Part shown: piece by piece, positions 9,478-20,226 of the stretch
Layout: each line of letters begins with the position of its first letter
How positions within the stretch are numbered: position 1 is the stretch's first letter
Assembly (NCBI RefSeq): GCF_000143625.1
Contig: NZ_GL379590.1
Span: 1-64,000 of the forward strand
Origin: Candidatus Regiella insecticola LSR1
Lineage (GTDB): Bacteria; Pseudomonadota; Gammaproteobacteria; Enterobacterales; Enterobacteriaceae
DNA length: 64,000 nucleotides
Reading direction: 5' to 3'
The notes under the pieces: generated by a model
The model's database searches: none
What the model was told of the DNA's origin: nothing
Seen by the model: the letters and a program-made list of their open reading frames with translations, nothing else
Position numbers and translations under genes: made by a program

Positions 9478-9534
9478 TATCCTTTGCCTTTGAAGCCGTT
9501 GTGTTGTTGGCTGCGGGTGTTCGCCCGAATCATA
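9478..9534 (-). repeat. PE-A fragment
   Basis: Half an element in reverse orientation (TATCCTTTGCCTTTGAAGCC, GTTGTTGGCTGCGGGTGTTC), broken at CGAATCATA. It lies close to the 3' end of aroH. Confidence 0.65.
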
Positions 9535-9562
9535 TATAGCCAGCATTGCTTGACAAAAATAC

Positions 9563-10618
9563 TCAAAAATTTGTGTTAACTGCGTCAGCCAATTCGGCTA
9601 GCAATTTCTCGCTATCTTCCCAATTTAAACAAGGATCAGTGATAGATTGTCCATATGTTAAGGTTTTTCCAGCAGTGATTTCCTGCGCCCCTTCCTTTAT
9701 AAAACTTTCTACCATTACACCGACTATTGCTGATCGGCCTGAGTGGCACGAGCGGATTTGATGGCCTATGTTTTTTGCTACCTTTAGCTGGTTACAATAG
9801 TCATTTTCACAATTGCCGTGACTGACATCAACCATCAAATAGGGCGATAATTGACATTTCCGTAATTTCTGACAAGCGGCACTAATATCAGTTGGGTAAT
9901 AGTTTGGTTTTTGTCCTCCTCGTAAAATGATATGACCCGACTGGTTGCCTGATGTTTGGTATATTGCCATTTGGCCTCTGTGATCGGGCGATAGTAATAC
10001 ATGACGATTGCGTGCAGCCCGTACGGCATCAATGGCGATATCAACATTACCGTCAGTGCCGTTTTTAAAACCAATTGGACAGGGCAGGGATGAAGCCATT
10101 TTTCGGTGGGTTTGGCTCTCTGTTGTACGCGCACCAATGGCTCCCCAACTGATCAAATCGACAATATATTGGCCGGTGAACATATCTAAGAATTCGGTCG
10201 CGGTGGGTAAACCTAGCTCATTTATTTTTATTAATAAATCTCTGGCTGATCGGAGGCCTTGATTAACGTTATAACTGCCATCCAGTTGCGGATCAAAAAT
10301 CATACCTTTCCAGCCAACAACGGTACGAGGTTTTTCGAAATAAGTTCGCATCACGATTTCCAATCGATCTTGATACTGATTGCGTAGTACAGAAAGACGG
10401 GTAGCATAGTCGAAGGCTGACTGAGGATCATGAATAGAGCAGGGGCCAATAACAACTAATAGACGCCGCTCTTCTCCTGTTAGAATTTTTTTGATCCGAT
10501 TGCGTGACGTTGTCACGTTATCGGTGATAGCGTCAGAAGTCGGTAATTCCGTTGTCAGCTGTTGTGGCGTGATCAAGCTATCGATGCGCGCTGTTTGCCG
10601 CTCATCTTCTTTGGACAT
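9563..10618 (-). CDS. aroH: 3-deoxy-7-phosphoheptulonate synthase, Trp-sensitive type
   Basis: DAHP synthase joins phosphoenolpyruvate and erythrose 4-phosphate in the first step of the shikimate pathway. The 351-residue frame is closest to E. coli AroH (348) in remembered sequence: TARIDSLITPQQL, RRLLVVIGPCSIHDP, RTYFEKPRTVVGWKG, GARTTESQTHR, GFKNGTDGN, YGQSITDPCLNWEDSEKL. Metal-ligand regions (GPCSIHD, VDVSHGNC, the final D-C-L) are present. Specificity for Trp feedback is inferred from similarity, not from visible residues. One CTAG half-site lies upstream, but no full TrpR operator could be made out. The frame is intact. Confidence 0.9.
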   Translation of the reverse strand: MSKEDERQTARIDSLITPQQLTTELPTSDAITDNVTTSRNRIKKILTGEERRLLVVIGPCSIHDPQSAFDYATRLSVLRNQYQDRLEIVMRTYFEKPRTVVGWKGMIFDPQLDGSYNVNQGLRSARDLLIKINELGLPTATEFLDMFTGQYIVDLISWGAIGARTTESQTHRKMASSLPCPIGFKNGTDGNVDIAIDAVRAARNRHVLLSPDHRGQMAIYQTSGNQSGHIILRGGQKPNYYPTDISAACQKLRKCQLSPYLMVDVSHGNCENDYCNQLKVAKNIGHQIRSCHSGRSAIVGVMVESFIKEGAQEITAGKTLTYGQSITDPCLNWEDSEKLLAELADAVNTNF

Positions 10619-10721
10619 TATGACTCTCTACAAAATGCTGTAATAGGTGGTTATGACGCTAGTTTACCATCCAATCGACTGCCAAAGTAAGGTGTGATTT
10701 ATGCCAGTACATTCTTAGCGC

Positions 10722-10833
10722 TATACCCTTCGCCTTTCAAGTTACGGTGGCGTTGGCAGCGATCTCTCATCCTCTGTCATGTACCGATTCGATTGATTGT
10801 CGCCTTGCCGTAACTCGAAATTCATGGGGTATA
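10722..10833 (-). repeat. PE-A element (type with CTGTCATG centre)
   Basis: TATACCC to GGGGTATA, with arms TTTCAAGTTACGG and CCGTAACTCGAAATTC. The centre CTCATCCTCTGTCATG and GATTGATTGTCGCC differs from the common type. It lies between aroH and yceB. Confidence 0.8.
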
Positions 10834-10851
10834 AAGAAGATTTTGAATAGG

Positions 10852-11418
10852 CTATTTTTTAACAAAAGAAATGATCAATTCTCCTGGTTTGACTTCTAGC
10901 CCTTTAGCCAGTTTTTTGGCGATGGCTTCTGCGGTGCTTTTATCTGCATTAAGCACGTAAACAGGCTGTTGATTAAAATATAATTTTAATGATTGATTGA
11001 GGTAGGGTATGAGCATTTTTATGGCCGATCCCATTTGTTCCGGCTGTACAACATAATCGGTTAAAGTGATCTCTTTGAGAAAGATAGCGCCTTTGTCACC
11101 ATCAAATAATGGTTGGGTTTTCAACGTAAGTGTAATGTCTGCATTTTGTGATCCTAACAGCGAGCCAATAACCACTTTAGCATTAGCGGTGAGTTGTATT
11201 TCGTTTGGCGCAGTGTGCCCAATTTGGCTTTTTAATTGACTAAGGGTTATTTGGGCATCAAGTAGGCCAGGAAGCCCGATTTGTTTTTGATAATTGTTCT
11301 GACGTTGTAAAGCCTGATTAATTTTTTGTTCACTGATGCTATATTGCATCAACGATTTATAATTTATCATTATTACGGCAAAAAGCAGCGCCAGCGCAAC
11401 ATAAAGTAATTTTTTCAT
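10852..11418 (-). CDS. yceB: YceB-like protein (DUF1439), lipobox lost
   Basis: The 188-residue frame follows E. coli YceB (186): SISEQKINQAL, IGLPGLLDAQITLSQL, SQIG, GAIFLKEI, LIPYLNQSLKLYFNQQPVYV and AKKLAKGLEVKPGELII. E. coli YceB is a lipoprotein of unknown function. Here the hydrophobic start MKKLLYVALALLFAVIMINY has no cysteine where the lipobox should be, so the product may stay as an N-terminally anchored or secreted form. I chose ATG 11418 because GAGATG lies just upstream and it matches the E. coli start; the frame is open further up to 11478, but that part has no counterpart in YceB. Confidence 0.85.
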   Translation of the reverse strand: MKKLLYVALALLFAVIMINYKSLMQYSISEQKINQALQRQNNYQKQIGLPGLLDAQITLSQLKSQIGHTAPNEIQLTANAKVVIGSLLGSQNADITLTLKTQPLFDGDKGAIFLKEITLTDYVVQPEQMGSAIKMLIPYLNQSLKLYFNQQPVYVLNADKSTAEAIAKKLAKGLEVKPGELIISFVKK

Positions 11419-11469
11419 TATCATCTCATGTAAAGAAATGCTTTTAATAGCGGGGTGATTAATGGGCAT

Positions 11470-11587
11470 TATACCCATCGCCTTTCAAGTTACGGCGGCG
11501 TTGGCTGCGGGCGCTCGCCGAATCACGTAGTCTATCTACGCTCATCGGTCTCACCCCCTTGCCGTAACTCGAAATTCATTGGGTATA
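11470..11587 (-). repeat. PE-A palindromic element
   Basis: TATACCC to GGGTATA, reverse orientation, arms CAAGTTACGGCGGC and TTGCCGTAACTCG. The core is CGAATCACGTAGTCTATC. It lies between the divergent yceB and murJ genes. A fragment of MITE-3 (TATAGCCGAATCAGACTGAT) follows at 11637. Confidence 0.85.
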
Positions 11588-11705
11588 GACTGCCGTGAGC
11601 GCATTATGCCTGATATGAAAGCCCACAGAAAGTTCTATAGCCGAATCAGACTGATCGCCTTGAGATGAGATGCATCGGTGAACTATTAGCACTACATTGG
11701 AAAAT

Positions 11706-13241
11706 ATGAATCTACTAAAATCTTTGGCGACAGTGAGTTCTATGACTATGTTCTCACGTGTATTGGGCTTCATCCGTGATGCGGTTTTGGCAAGAGTCTT
11801 CGGTGCAGGTATGACTACCGATGCTTTTTTTGTGGCTTTTAAATTGCCCAATTTGTTGCGCCGTATTTTTGCTGAAGGGGCGTTTTCACAGGCGTTTGTT
11901 CCTATTCTGGCTGAATATAAGAGCCAGCAAGGAGAAGAGGCGGCTCGCACTTTTGTCGCTTATGTGGCGGGATTATTAACATTGGTGCTAGCAATGGTTA
12001 CCGTATTGGGTATGTTGGCGGCACCTTGGATTATTTTTATCACAGCTCCCGGTTTTGTCGATACTCCCGATCAATTTATGCTGACGTCTGCATTATTACG
12101 TATCACTTTTCCTTATATTTTGTTGATCTCACTCGCTTCATTAGTTGCTGCGATCCTCAATACCTGGAACCGTTTTTCTATTCCGGCTTTTGCCCCGGCT
12201 TTTTTAAATATCAGCATGATTGGTTTTGCTTTATTTGCTGCCCCCTATTTTCAACCGCCAGTGTTAGCATTGGCCTGGGCTGTGGTATTAGGTGGTGTGC
12301 TGCAATTGGGTTATCAATTACCGTATTTGAAAAAAATAGGCATGCTGGTATTACCGCGATTAGATTTGCGTAATGTTGGAGTGTGGCGGGTAATCAGACA
12401 AATGGGACCTGCTATTTTCGGGGTTTCTGTTAGCCAGATTTCGTTGATCATTAATACTATTTTTGCTTCTTTTTTGGTCTCAGGCTCTGTTTCTTGGATG
12501 TATTATGCGGATCGTCTCATGGAATTTCCCGCTGGGGTGTTAGGCGTGGCGTTAGGGACTATCTTATTGCCTTCGTTAGCGAAAAGTTTTTCCGCCGGTG
12601 ATCATAATGCCTATTCGCGTTTAATGGATTGGGGATTACGCCTTTGTTTTTTGCTGGCATTACCCTGTACTATGGCGTTAGCTATTATCGCTAAGCCACT
12701 GATAATCGTTTTATTTCAATATGGTCAATTTAGTGCGTTTGATGCACTGATGACACAACGAGCGCTGGTGGCTTATTCCGTCGGTTTAATGGGTTTGATA
12801 GTGGTTAAAGTGTTGGCTCCCGGGTTTTATTCTCGCCAAGATATAAAAACCCCAGTCAGAGTTGCTATTGTTAGCTTAATTGCGACACAGATCATGAATT
12901 TACTTTTGATTGCCCCTCTACAACATGCAGGGTTGTCATTATCTATCGGTCTTGGCGCTTGTGTGAATGCCAGTTTATTGTATTGGCAATTACGTAAACA
13001 AAAAATTTATCAACCACAACCCGGTTGGGGGATGTTTTTGGGCAAATTACTGATAGCCGTATTGATAATGTGTATGGTATTGCTCGTGACTTTATCGCTA
13101 ATGCCCCCTTGGGATAATGATGGGATGTTGTATCGGTTACTGCGTTTGTCTGGCGTGGTGTTTGTGGGGGCGGGATCTTATTTTTTAGCGCTCGGATTAT
13201 TAGGATTCAGAACACGCGATTTTTCTCGAACTATCGCGTGA
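11706..13241 (+). CDS. murJ: lipid II flippase
   Basis: MurJ flips lipid II across the inner membrane for peptidoglycan synthesis. The 511-residue frame matches E. coli MurJ from [20 protein letters not shown] on, with [78 protein letters not shown] and about 14 hydrophobic segments. The conserved Arg and Asp of the central cavity ([19 protein letters not shown]) are kept. The frame extends to a TTG at 11697, but ATG 11706 is the conserved start. It stands alone and intact, as expected for an essential gene. Confidence 0.95.
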   Translation: MNLLKSLATVSSMTMFSRVLGFIRDAVLARVFGAGMTTDAFFVAFKLPNLLRRIFAEGAFSQAFVPILAEYKSQQGEEAARTFVAYVAGLLTLVLAMVTVLGMLAAPWIIFITAPGFVDTPDQFMLTSALLRITFPYILLISLASLVAAILNTWNRFSIPAFAPAFLNISMIGFALFAAPYFQPPVLALAWAVVLGGVLQLGYQLPYLKKIGMLVLPRLDLRNVGVWRVIRQMGPAIFGVSVSQISLIINTIFASFLVSGSVSWMYYADRLMEFPAGVLGVALGTILLPSLAKSFSAGDHNAYSRLMDWGLRLCFLLALPCTMALAIIAKPLIIVLFQYGQFSAFDALMTQRALVAYSVGLMGLIVVKVLAPGFYSRQDIKTPVRVAIVSLIATQIMNLLLIAPLQHAGLSLSIGLGACVNASLLYWQLRKQKIYQPQPGWGMFLGKLLIAVLIMCMVLLVTLSLMPPWDNDGMLYRLLRLSGVVFVGAGSYFLALGLLGFRTRDFSRTIA

Positions 13242-13251
13242 AATAAAGAAA

Positions 13252-13370
13252 AGATTGCGAGCACCGCGTAACGCCAAATTCACACCACGCAGTAGCGTTC
13301 TTTCGCCTTGAATGAAATTAAACTGATTCGGCTATATCAGCGCCGCTCAAGAAGATTTCAAACAGGCTCA
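13252..13370. repeat. composite of MITE-1, MITE-3 and MITE-2 fragments
   Basis: In order: GCGAGCACCGCGTAACGCC to CACCACGCAGTAG (end of MITE-1), CGCCTTGAATGAAATTAAAC to GATTCGGCTATA (right end of MITE-3, to 13336), and AAGATTTCAAACAGGCTC (end of MITE-2). Three element families meet in 120 bp between convergent murJ and argS. Confidence 0.6.
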
Positions 13371-15101
13371 TCACATTTTTTCAACCGTTTGGATCCCTAA
13401 GACATCTAAACCTTGTTTTAGTGTTTTAGCGGTTAACAGCGCAAGTTTAAGGCGGCTTTGACAAGTTTGCTCGTTGCCTGCATTTAAAATAGGGCAATGT
13501 TCGTAGAAGCTGGAGAATAAAACGGCGAGATTATATAAATAGCTACACATAACGTGAGGCGTGCCATCTCGTGCAACTGTGGTAATGATTTCTTCAAATT
13601 GCAATAAACTCGTTGTTAATGCGGCCTCACGATCTTCGGTAATGATCACCGGTAAATTCAAATGTTCTTCATCGATGGCAGCGCGTTTAAAAATTGAAAT
13701 GATTCGAGTATAAGCATATTGAATATAAGGCGCGGTGTTGCCATCAAAAGTTAACATATTATCCCAATCGAAGATGTAATCAGTGGTACGATTTTTAGAT
13801 AAATCGGCGTATTTCAACGCCCCGATACCAACAGCATCAGCGATCTGTTTTAATTCTTGAGGGGATATGTCTGGATTTTTTTCACGAATCAACTTACCGG
13901 CGCGTTCAATGGCTTCATCCAAGAGATCAGCTAGCTTTATGTTCTCGCCTGTGCGGCTTTTAAAAGGCTTACCGTCTTTACCCAACATCATACCGAACAT
14001 ATGATGCTCCAGGGGCATTGATTCGGGAACATAACCTGCTTGACGCGCGATCTGCCAAATTTGTGTTAGATGCTGATGTTGACGAGAGTCCGTGTAATAA
14101 AGGATCCTATCAGCACCAAGCGTTTGGTAGCGGTATTTGGCGCAGGCAATGTCCGTGGTGGCATAAAGATAACCACCGTCTTCTTTCTGGACGATGACGC
14201 CCATCGGCTCGCCTTTTTTGTTTTTGTATTCACCGACGAATACCACTGTGGCGCCGTTACTCTCTACCGCTAATCCTTTCGTTTTTAGATCTGTAATTAT
14301 ACCCGGTAGCATTGGGTTATAGAGGCTTTCTCCCATTATGTCTTCTTTGGTGAGTGTGACATGCAAACGTTGATAGGACAGTTGATTTTGTTCCATCGTG
14401 ATGTCAACCAGTTTGCGCCACATGCTACGGCAATGTTCGTCGCCCGCTTGTAATTTCACCACATACGCCCGCGCGTGTTGCGCAAATTCGTTATCTTCGT
14501 CGTAATTTTTTTTTGCCGCCCGGTAAAATTTTTCGAGATCGGATAGCGCCATATCATCGGCGTTTTCACGCTGCATTTTTTCTAAATAAGCAATTAACAT
14601 CCCAAATTGCGTTCCCCAATCACCGACATGATTAGCACGAATGACATTATGCCCAAGCAATGTGAGTGTGCGAGCCGTGGCATCACCGATGATGGTGGAA
14701 CGAAGATGACCGACGTGCATTTCTTTGGCGATATTGGGCGCTGAATAGTCGATAACAATGGTTTGTGGTATGACGGAGGTGAGGCCTAATTTTGGCGCTT
14801 TTAATATGTGGTCAACTTGTGTGGCCAACCATTGCCGATCGAGAAAAATATTGATAAAACCTGGCCCCGCGATTTCAATTTTTTGCGCGATACCTGCTAG
14901 GTCTAACCGTTGAACGATTTTATCCGCCAATTGACGAGGCGGTATATTCAACATTTTAGCGACACTCATCACCGCATTAGCTTGATAATCGCCAAATTGC
15001 GGTTTAGCCGATTGGCGAACCTGAGCATCTGTATCTGGGGAAGCCCCTGCGGCAATCATTGCCTGATTAATTTTATTTGAAAGAAGTGCCTGAATATTCA
15101 C
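13371..15101 (-). CDS. argS: arginyl-tRNA synthetase
   Basis: ArgRS charges tRNA-Arg with arginine. The 576-residue frame (E. coli 577) begins at a GTG with [19 protein letters not shown], the standard start. The class I HIGH-type motif is in [14 protein letters not shown] at about residues 128-141. The second ATP-binding loop appears as GKPFKSRTG, the usual ArgRS variant lacking a full KMSKS. The C-terminal anticodon-binding domain ends [12 protein letters not shown]. The frame is intact and must be functional as a single-copy essential gene. Confidence 0.96.
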   Translation of the reverse strand: MNIQALLSNKINQAMIAAGASPDTDAQVRQSAKPQFGDYQANAVMSVAKMLNIPPRQLADKIVQRLDLAGIAQKIEIAGPGFINIFLDRQWLATQVDHILKAPKLGLTSVIPQTIVIDYSAPNIAKEMHVGHLRSTIIGDATARTLTLLGHNVIRANHVGDWGTQFGMLIAYLEKMQRENADDMALSDLEKFYRAAKKNYDEDNEFAQHARAYVVKLQAGDEHCRSMWRKLVDITMEQNQLSYQRLHVTLTKEDIMGESLYNPMLPGIITDLKTKGLAVESNGATVVFVGEYKNKKGEPMGVIVQKEDGGYLYATTDIACAKYRYQTLGADRILYYTDSRQHQHLTQIWQIARQAGYVPESMPLEHHMFGMMLGKDGKPFKSRTGENIKLADLLDEAIERAGKLIREKNPDISPQELKQIADAVGIGALKYADLSKNRTTDYIFDWDNMLTFDGNTAPYIQYAYTRIISIFKRAAIDEEHLNLPVIITEDREAALTTSLLQFEEIITTVARDGTPHVMCSYLYNLAVLFSSFYEHCPILNAGNEQTCQSRLKLALLTAKTLKQGLDVLGIQTVEKM

Positions 15102-15134
15102 CGAATTACCTTAATGAAAGAAAAACTACACTTG

Positions 15135-16862
15135 CTATGCCTTGCTGGCGATGATTTTAACACCCACTTTACTAACGCGCTCAGCGTTCATTTCAGCAAT
15201 GGTCCAAATTAAACCATCCCATTCAACTTGATCACCAATAACCGGTTTTCCTCCCAACAGATGAATAACAAATTGCCCTAGGGTTTGTTGGTTATCGGCG
15301 CCTTCTTCTAAATTTAGGCCATAAATATGGGAGATTGCTTCCAGTTTGGCATCGGCTTCTAGAATAAAATCACCAAAAAATCGTTCATCAAGCTGAATGC
15401 TCGGTGTTTTGCTAAAAAGTTTACCTAGGGCAGGTAAATCATGTTCATGGCCGATAACACATAAAATATCACCTTCTTTTAAGCGAGTTTTACCGGTGGG
15501 ATGTAGTAGATCTTTGCCACGAAATAGGGCTGCTATACGTGTTTTTTTTGGCATTTCTAAATCACGAAGCGCGGCTCCGATACACCATTTATCGGAGCTG
15601 AGTTGATAAACAAACTGTTCCCATTGATTATTAATATCAATGTCTAAGCCGACACGTGAAACGGGTGCGAGTGCAGGTGGCACAACCAGTTTCGTTTTAC
15701 GTGCGGCAAACGATAAAGTGGTTCCTTGCAGTAACAGAGATACCAATACGACAAAAAAGGCCACATTAAAAAATAAATGTGCGTTGGATAATCCTGCCAT
15801 CATGGGGAAAACCGCTAGAATGACAGGCACCGCGCCGCGTAATCCCACCCACGAAATAAAGATGCGTTCGCGGAGATTAAAACTGCGAAACGGCAATAAT
15901 CCGATGAAAACTGAAATGGGTCGCGCGAATAAAATCATCCATAGGGAAAGTATTAACGCGGGGATAGCGATGAGCAATAACTCACTTGGATTAAGGAGTA
16001 AACCCAATACAATAAACATACCTATTTGACTGAGCCAAGCAAGTCCATCGAATGTTTGCAAGATACCATAGCGGTTACGTATGGGTCGGTTACCTAATGT
16101 TAATCCACAAAGATATACCGCTAGAATGCCGCTGCCATTGATTGCGGTGGTTAAGGCAAATATAGCAATCCCTCCGCTGACGGCGAGCAGGGGATAAAGT
16201 CCATTAGCCAGTTCCATGCGGTTGATGAGTGACAGTAAAAGAAAACCACCGCCTAGACCAATCAATATTCCTAAACCAAATTGCTGTAATAAATGAACTA
16301 AAAATATCCAACTTAAGTGGCTTTCTCCGGCTGAAATCATGGCGATTAAGGTAATAGTCAGAAAAACCGCCATGGGATCGTTGCTGCCAGATTCGATCTC
16401 CAAAGTCGCGCTGACTCGTTCATTGAGCCCTTTTCCGCCCAATAAAGAAAATACCGCCGCGGCATCGGTGGAACCAATAATAGCGCCAATTAATAGGCCT
16501 TGAATAATATCTAAATTAAATAACCAAGCGGCGGCCAATCCTGTCAAACCTGCGGTAATGACCACACCGATGGTCGCCAGTGAGAGTGCTGGCCACAATG
16601 CAACCCGAAACGACGATGCTCGCGTGCGCATACCACCGTCGAGTAAGATTACCGCCAGTGCTAAATTGCTTACCAGATAAGCAACAGGATAATTATCGAA
16701 GGGTATGCCGCCAATGCCGTCGCCTCCTGCTAACATGCCGATAGCGAGGAAGATGACCAAAATTGGAATGCCTAAGCGGGACGATAATGAACTCAGTAAG
16801 ATACTCGCTCCCACCAATGCTGCACCAATCAAGAAAAGGTTGTTGATAGTGATGGCGTCCAA
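15135..16862 (-). CDS. cvrA: K+/H+ antiporter of the NhaP2/CvrA type
   Basis: A 575-residue CPA1-family cation/proton antiporter, near the length of E. coli CvrA/NhaP2 (578). The first about 390 residues are membrane helices with hallmark sequences [48 protein letters not shown] and [17 protein letters not shown] (the ND pair of the ion site). The cytoplasmic tail holds a TrkA-C-like regulatory domain ([19 protein letters not shown]) and a CorC-associated-type domain at the end ([16 protein letters not shown]). Family members export K+ and help cell-volume control. The gene is intact and monocistronic in appearance. Confidence 0.92.
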   Translation of the reverse strand: MDAITINNLFLIGAALVGASILLSSLSSRLGIPILVIFLAIGMLAGGDGIGGIPFDNYPVAYLVSNLALAVILLDGGMRTRASSFRVALWPALSLATIGVVITAGLTGLAAAWLFNLDIIQGLLIGAIIGSTDAAAVFSLLGGKGLNERVSATLEIESGSNDPMAVFLTITLIAMISAGESHLSWIFLVHLLQQFGLGILIGLGGGFLLLSLINRMELANGLYPLLAVSGGIAIFALTTAINGSGILAVYLCGLTLGNRPIRNRYGILQTFDGLAWLSQIGMFIVLGLLLNPSELLLIAIPALILSLWMILFARPISVFIGLLPFRSFNLRERIFISWVGLRGAVPVILAVFPMMAGLSNAHLFFNVAFFVVLVSLLLQGTTLSFAARKTKLVVPPALAPVSRVGLDIDINNQWEQFVYQLSSDKWCIGAALRDLEMPKKTRIAALFRGKDLLHPTGKTRLKEGDILCVIGHEHDLPALGKLFSKTPSIQLDERFFGDFILEADAKLEAISHIYGLNLEEGADNQQTLGQFVIHLLGGKPVIGDQVEWDGLIWTIAEMNAERVSKVGVKIIASKA

Positions 16863-17020
16863 AGTGGGTGAGCTCCTGGATGGGTAGAATGATGAATGAA
16901 AGCTATTGTATTGATACCGGATGAAATAGGATTATACACGTAAACGCGTCAATGCAAGTTAAAGAAAGATTTAATTTAAATAATTAAATCAATACATCTT
17001 GACCAGAACAGAATAGGGTT

Positions 17021-17953
17021 TTAATTATACATCGAAGGTTGCCCTGCTGGTCGAGTTTTAAAACGTCTGTGTAACCACATATATTGATCGATGGCGCCAA
17101 TAATCTGTTTTTCTACCAGCTTATTCATAAAAGCTGCTGTTTCTATTTTATTGCCTATCGGGAAATTTTCCACTTCGGGTTGTATGATAACCTGATAGCC
17201 CTTACCATTAGCTAAACGATGTGGAGTAAAGGGAATGACTGCCGCTTTAGCCATACTGATTAATAAATAGCTACCGGTGGTGGTTGCTGCCTGATCAACG
17301 GCAAATAAAGGAACAAACACGCTGTTACGCGGGCCATAGTCATGATCTGGAGCATACCAAATAATTTCGCCTTGTTTTAGATTGCGCACCATGTCTTTGA
17401 GATCTTTACGATCAATTACTGCCTTATTAGAGCGTAGCCTACCCCAAGTTTGTATCCACTCCATCACTTTATTGTTATGGGGTCGGTAAACACCAATGCC
17501 AGGTATGTTTATGCCAATAATACGTGCTCCTAGTTCTAAGGTGAAAAAATGTAGGCCAACCAGTAATACCCCTTGGTTTTGATATTTTAATTTGGCTTGC
17601 TGAAGATGTTCTAGCCCGCTAATCGAACTCCAGCGTTTAATACGCCAATCTGGCCAAAACCATGCCATGCCTGTTTCGAATAAACCGAGTCCAGCGGCCT
17701 CAAAATTTTTTTTGACTAGCTGATCACGATCAGTTTTAGACATATCAGGAAAGCAAAGCGCTAGATTTCTTTGTGTAATAGACAGCCTCCTTTTAAGAAA
17801 ATGCATCGAAAAACGCCCAAGCAAAGTACCGAAGCGATAAATGACAGGGTAGGGAAGCAGTACTAACAGGTAAAGAAGGCTTAGACCGAACCAGGTGAGC
17901 CAATAGCGTGGGTGGAGTAGTGAACGGTTAAAAGGAGGGGGTTGTTGTATCAT
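17021..17953 (-). CDS. lpxL: Kdo2-lipid IVA lauroyltransferase
   Basis: LpxL adds the first secondary acyl chain to lipid A at the inner membrane. The 310-residue frame has an N-terminal membrane segment ([20 protein letters not shown]) and the acyltransferase motif H-x4-E as [10 protein letters not shown]. Other family blocks are [39 protein letters not shown] and [12 protein letters not shown]. Residues such as [15 protein letters not shown] agree better with LpxL than with the paralogue LpxP. It is divergent from trhO, the same neighbourhood as lpxL-trhO in E. coli, which supports the symbol. Confidence 0.9.
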   Translation of the reverse strand: MIQQPPPFNRSLLHPRYWLTWFGLSLLYLLVLLPYPVIYRFGTLLGRFSMHFLKRRLSITQRNLALCFPDMSKTDRDQLVKKNFEAAGLGLFETGMAWFWPDWRIKRWSSISGLEHLQQAKLKYQNQGVLLVGLHFFTLELGARIIGINIPGIGVYRPHNNKVMEWIQTWGRLRSNKAVIDRKDLKDMVRNLKQGEIIWYAPDHDYGPRNSVFVPLFAVDQAATTTGSYLLISMAKAAVIPFTPHRLANGKGYQVIIQPEVENFPIGNKIETAAFMNKLVEKQIIGAIDQYMWLHRRFKTRPAGQPSMYN

Positions 17954-17985
17954 ATGTTTTCAGTATCATAAATTAACAGTGAGTA

Positions 17986-18095
17986 TATACCCTTTGTCTT
18001 TGAAGTTGCCTTCGGCTGCCAGCGACCGACCGATGAGCGTGGACATACCATTAAGGCGAACACCCGCAGCCAACAGCTTCAAAGACGAAGGGTAT
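17986..18095 (+). repeat. PE-A palindromic element
   Basis: TATACCC at the left and GAAGGGTAT at the right, with TTTGAAGTTGCC and CAGCTTCAAAGACG arms and a GACCGATGAGCGTGGAC core. It lies in the lpxL-trhO divergent promoter region. It is open in the trhO frame but upstream of the true start. Confidence 0.8.
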
Positions 18096-18224
18096 GAGTT
18101 GCAAGAAGTCTATTTTAGCAATGTCGTAAGCACTTTAGCAAAATTCGCCGTAAATCCTCGCTCAAATAGGGAGAGGAGCAGTCTAATAATATTAATCATC
18201 TCAGAAAAAACAGGAAATCACCCT

Positions 18225-19286
18225 ATGTCTGTGTTACATAATCGTATTTCTAATAAGGAACTTAAAGCGCGCATGTTGCTGGAAACGAAGCCACGCACCA
18301 CGGTTTCTTTTTATCGATACTTTACCTTGGCAGAGCCGCAGGTATTCCGCGATCATCTCTATCGTCAATTTGTTAAATTAGGGGTGTTTGGCCGGGTTTA
18401 TGTTGCTAATGAAGGGATAAATGCGCAAATCAGTGTACCTACTGAGCGTTATGATGATTTTAAAAATACGTTATTTAACGCTCATCCGGCATTAGAGCAA
18501 ATACGTTTAAATGTGGCACTTGAAGATGATGGTAAGTCATTTTGGGTACTACGGATGAAAGTGCGTCAGCGTATAGTCGCCGATGGCATTGAGGATGAGA
18601 ATTTCAATCCAGCCAATACAGGCCACTATCTCCAAGCCGATCAGGTTAATCAGATGCTTGATGATCCTAATACACTTTTTGTTGATATGCGTAATCATTA
18701 TGAATACGAAGTGGGGCATTTTGAAAATGCGATAGAAGTTCCTTCTGATACTTTTCGTGAACAATTGCCAATGGTTGTTGATATGCTACAAAAGGATAAA
18801 CAGAAAAATATTGTTATGTATTGCACCGGTGGGATCCGTTGTGAAAAGGCCAGTGCGTATATGCGTTATAGTGGTTTTAAACATGTCTATCATGTTGAGG
18901 GGGGGATTATTGAATATGTTCGTAAAGCGAAAGAGCAGGGCTTAGCTTTAAGATTTAAAGGTAAAAATTTTGTTTTTGACGAACGAATGGGGGAACGTAT
19001 TTCGAATGATATCATCGCGCATTGCCATCAATGTGGTGAACGCTGTGATACACATACAAACTGTAAAAATGCAGGGTGCCATTTGTTATTTATCCAGTGC
19101 TCTCATTGTCAGCAAAAATTGGCAGGATGTTGTAGTAAAATTTGTCAAGAAGAGTTAGCGCTACCGGTTGAGGAACAACATCGCCGTCGTGCTGGGCGCC
19201 AAAACGGCATGAAGATTTTTAACAAGTCTAAGCAATTATTACAGACTAATATGCCTATGTTATCGTCGACGAAACTTGAACAGTAA
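18225..19286 (+). CDS. trhO: tRNA U34 5-hydroxylation protein (rhodanese fold)
   Basis: TrhO (YceA) is needed for oxygen-dependent formation of 5-hydroxyuridine at position 34 of some tRNAs. The 353-residue product begins [18 protein letters not shown], matching E. coli (350). The rhodanese domain carries the active-site loop [12 protein letters not shown] at about residue 200. The Cys-rich tail ([32 protein letters not shown]) is typical. The frame is open upstream to 17979, but that part is a palindromic element; ATG 18225 has CAGGAAA upstream and matches the family start. Confidence 0.92.
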   Translation: MSVLHNRISNKELKARMLLETKPRTTVSFYRYFTLAEPQVFRDHLYRQFVKLGVFGRVYVANEGINAQISVPTERYDDFKNTLFNAHPALEQIRLNVALEDDGKSFWVLRMKVRQRIVADGIEDENFNPANTGHYLQADQVNQMLDDPNTLFVDMRNHYEYEVGHFENAIEVPSDTFREQLPMVVDMLQKDKQKNIVMYCTGGIRCEKASAYMRYSGFKHVYHVEGGIIEYVRKAKEQGLALRFKGKNFVFDERMGERISNDIIAHCHQCGERCDTHTNCKNAGCHLLFIQCSHCQQKLAGCCSKICQEELALPVEEQHRRRAGRQNGMKIFNKSKQLLQTNMPMLSSTKLEQ

Positions 19287-19372
19287 AAATAGAGTGCCAT
19301 TAATATCATTATTTGATGTTACGTTTTGTTGAGTTGATTGTTGATGAGATACTAGAACTTAAAAATAGTTTA

Positions 19373-19966
19373 TCAGTATAAATATTTTAAAATATTGTAG
19401 ATAAAGCATAATTCCAGTCTATTCCTTACCTTTATTTTTTCTGTTATATGTCTCTTATAGCAATAGACGGTACTATCACTGATATTTAATTTTTTGGCGA
19501 TACAACAGTTAGGCATCTTAGTTATCCAATAATAGATTACGCTTTGTTCCTGCGGACTAAAAAACGGCACTAGACAAAAATTCGATGGATTGTAGTAAGC
19601 CATTTTGGCACTATTTAGACGTGTAATGCGATTTAATAATGCCGGCAAGCGTTTTTTGGCTAAGATAGAAACGGTATTCATCAGTGGAACCGGTGTATCA
19701 CTAAATGGGTAAGCGGTATTAAGATAAATATACATTTTCTTGTTACCACAACAATGTATAAATTCTTCTAACAAAGGACAGCGGCCACCATAACTACAGT
19801 ATTGTGTTAAATTAACTATCACGATATCTGGATCAAAATCTTGTATGCTGAATGAAGCCTGTTCGATGGTTGCTGTCTCCATCAATTTTACTGCAGGGTT
19901 ATTATTTAAATAAGCATGAACACCGCAACGAGTGTAATAACACTCATCGATAATTAATATTTTCAT
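19373..19966 (-). CDS. LuxR-family regulator, RcsA-like
   Basis: A 197-residue protein with an N-terminal receiver-like half (MKILIIDECYYTRCGVHAYL) and a C-terminal LuxR-type helix-turn-helix (FSPQEQSVIYYW, IAKKLNISDSTVYCYKRHI). The start resembles RcsA (MDLCSYTRLGL), the capsule co-regulator that pairs with RcsB. The position of the phospho-acceptor Asp reads IVIVNLTQ, so it is probably not phosphorylated, also as in RcsA or BglJ. I chose ATG 19966 because AAGGA lies 8 bases upstream. Overall identity to RcsA seems low, so the exact partner and targets are unknown. Very AT-rich and Cys-rich compared with its neighbours. Confidence 0.65.
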   Translation of the reverse strand: MKILIIDECYYTRCGVHAYLNNNPAVKLMETATIEQASFSIQDFDPDIVIVNLTQYCSYGGRCPLLEEFIHCCGNKKMYIYLNTAYPFSDTPVPLMNTVSILAKKRLPALLNRITRLNSAKMAYYNPSNFCLVPFFSPQEQSVIYYWITKMPNCCIAKKLNISDSTVYCYKRHITEKIKVRNRLELCFIYNILKYLY

Positions 19967-20226
19967 ACACAACATCCTTGCTTTACGAGTAAGTATGGAT
20001 TGCAGAAAGGAATCAATCCATGCTCCCAAATACTGACTCGCAATTTTAAAATCCGCTTATAATTGGATAATTTGAATTAATCATTGAGTTTATTTAATTA
20101 ATCGACCTAAAAAATATAGCCTAAATAATAAAATTTACTACTGAAAATTTAGCACTATGTCAAATATACTGCGCTTATTTTTTGCAAAATGCAGAGGGTA
20201 ATGCTGAATTGATATATTACGCTAAT

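Noticed and set aside
10619-10680. TrpR operator before aroH
   Set aside because: Only one CTAG half-site is visible; the dyad typical of trp operators is missing.
17979-18224. N-terminal extension of TrhO rich in repeat-encoded residues
   Set aside because: The frame is open, but the family start MSVLHNRIS is at 18225 with its own ribosome site. The upstream part is a PE-A element plus leader.
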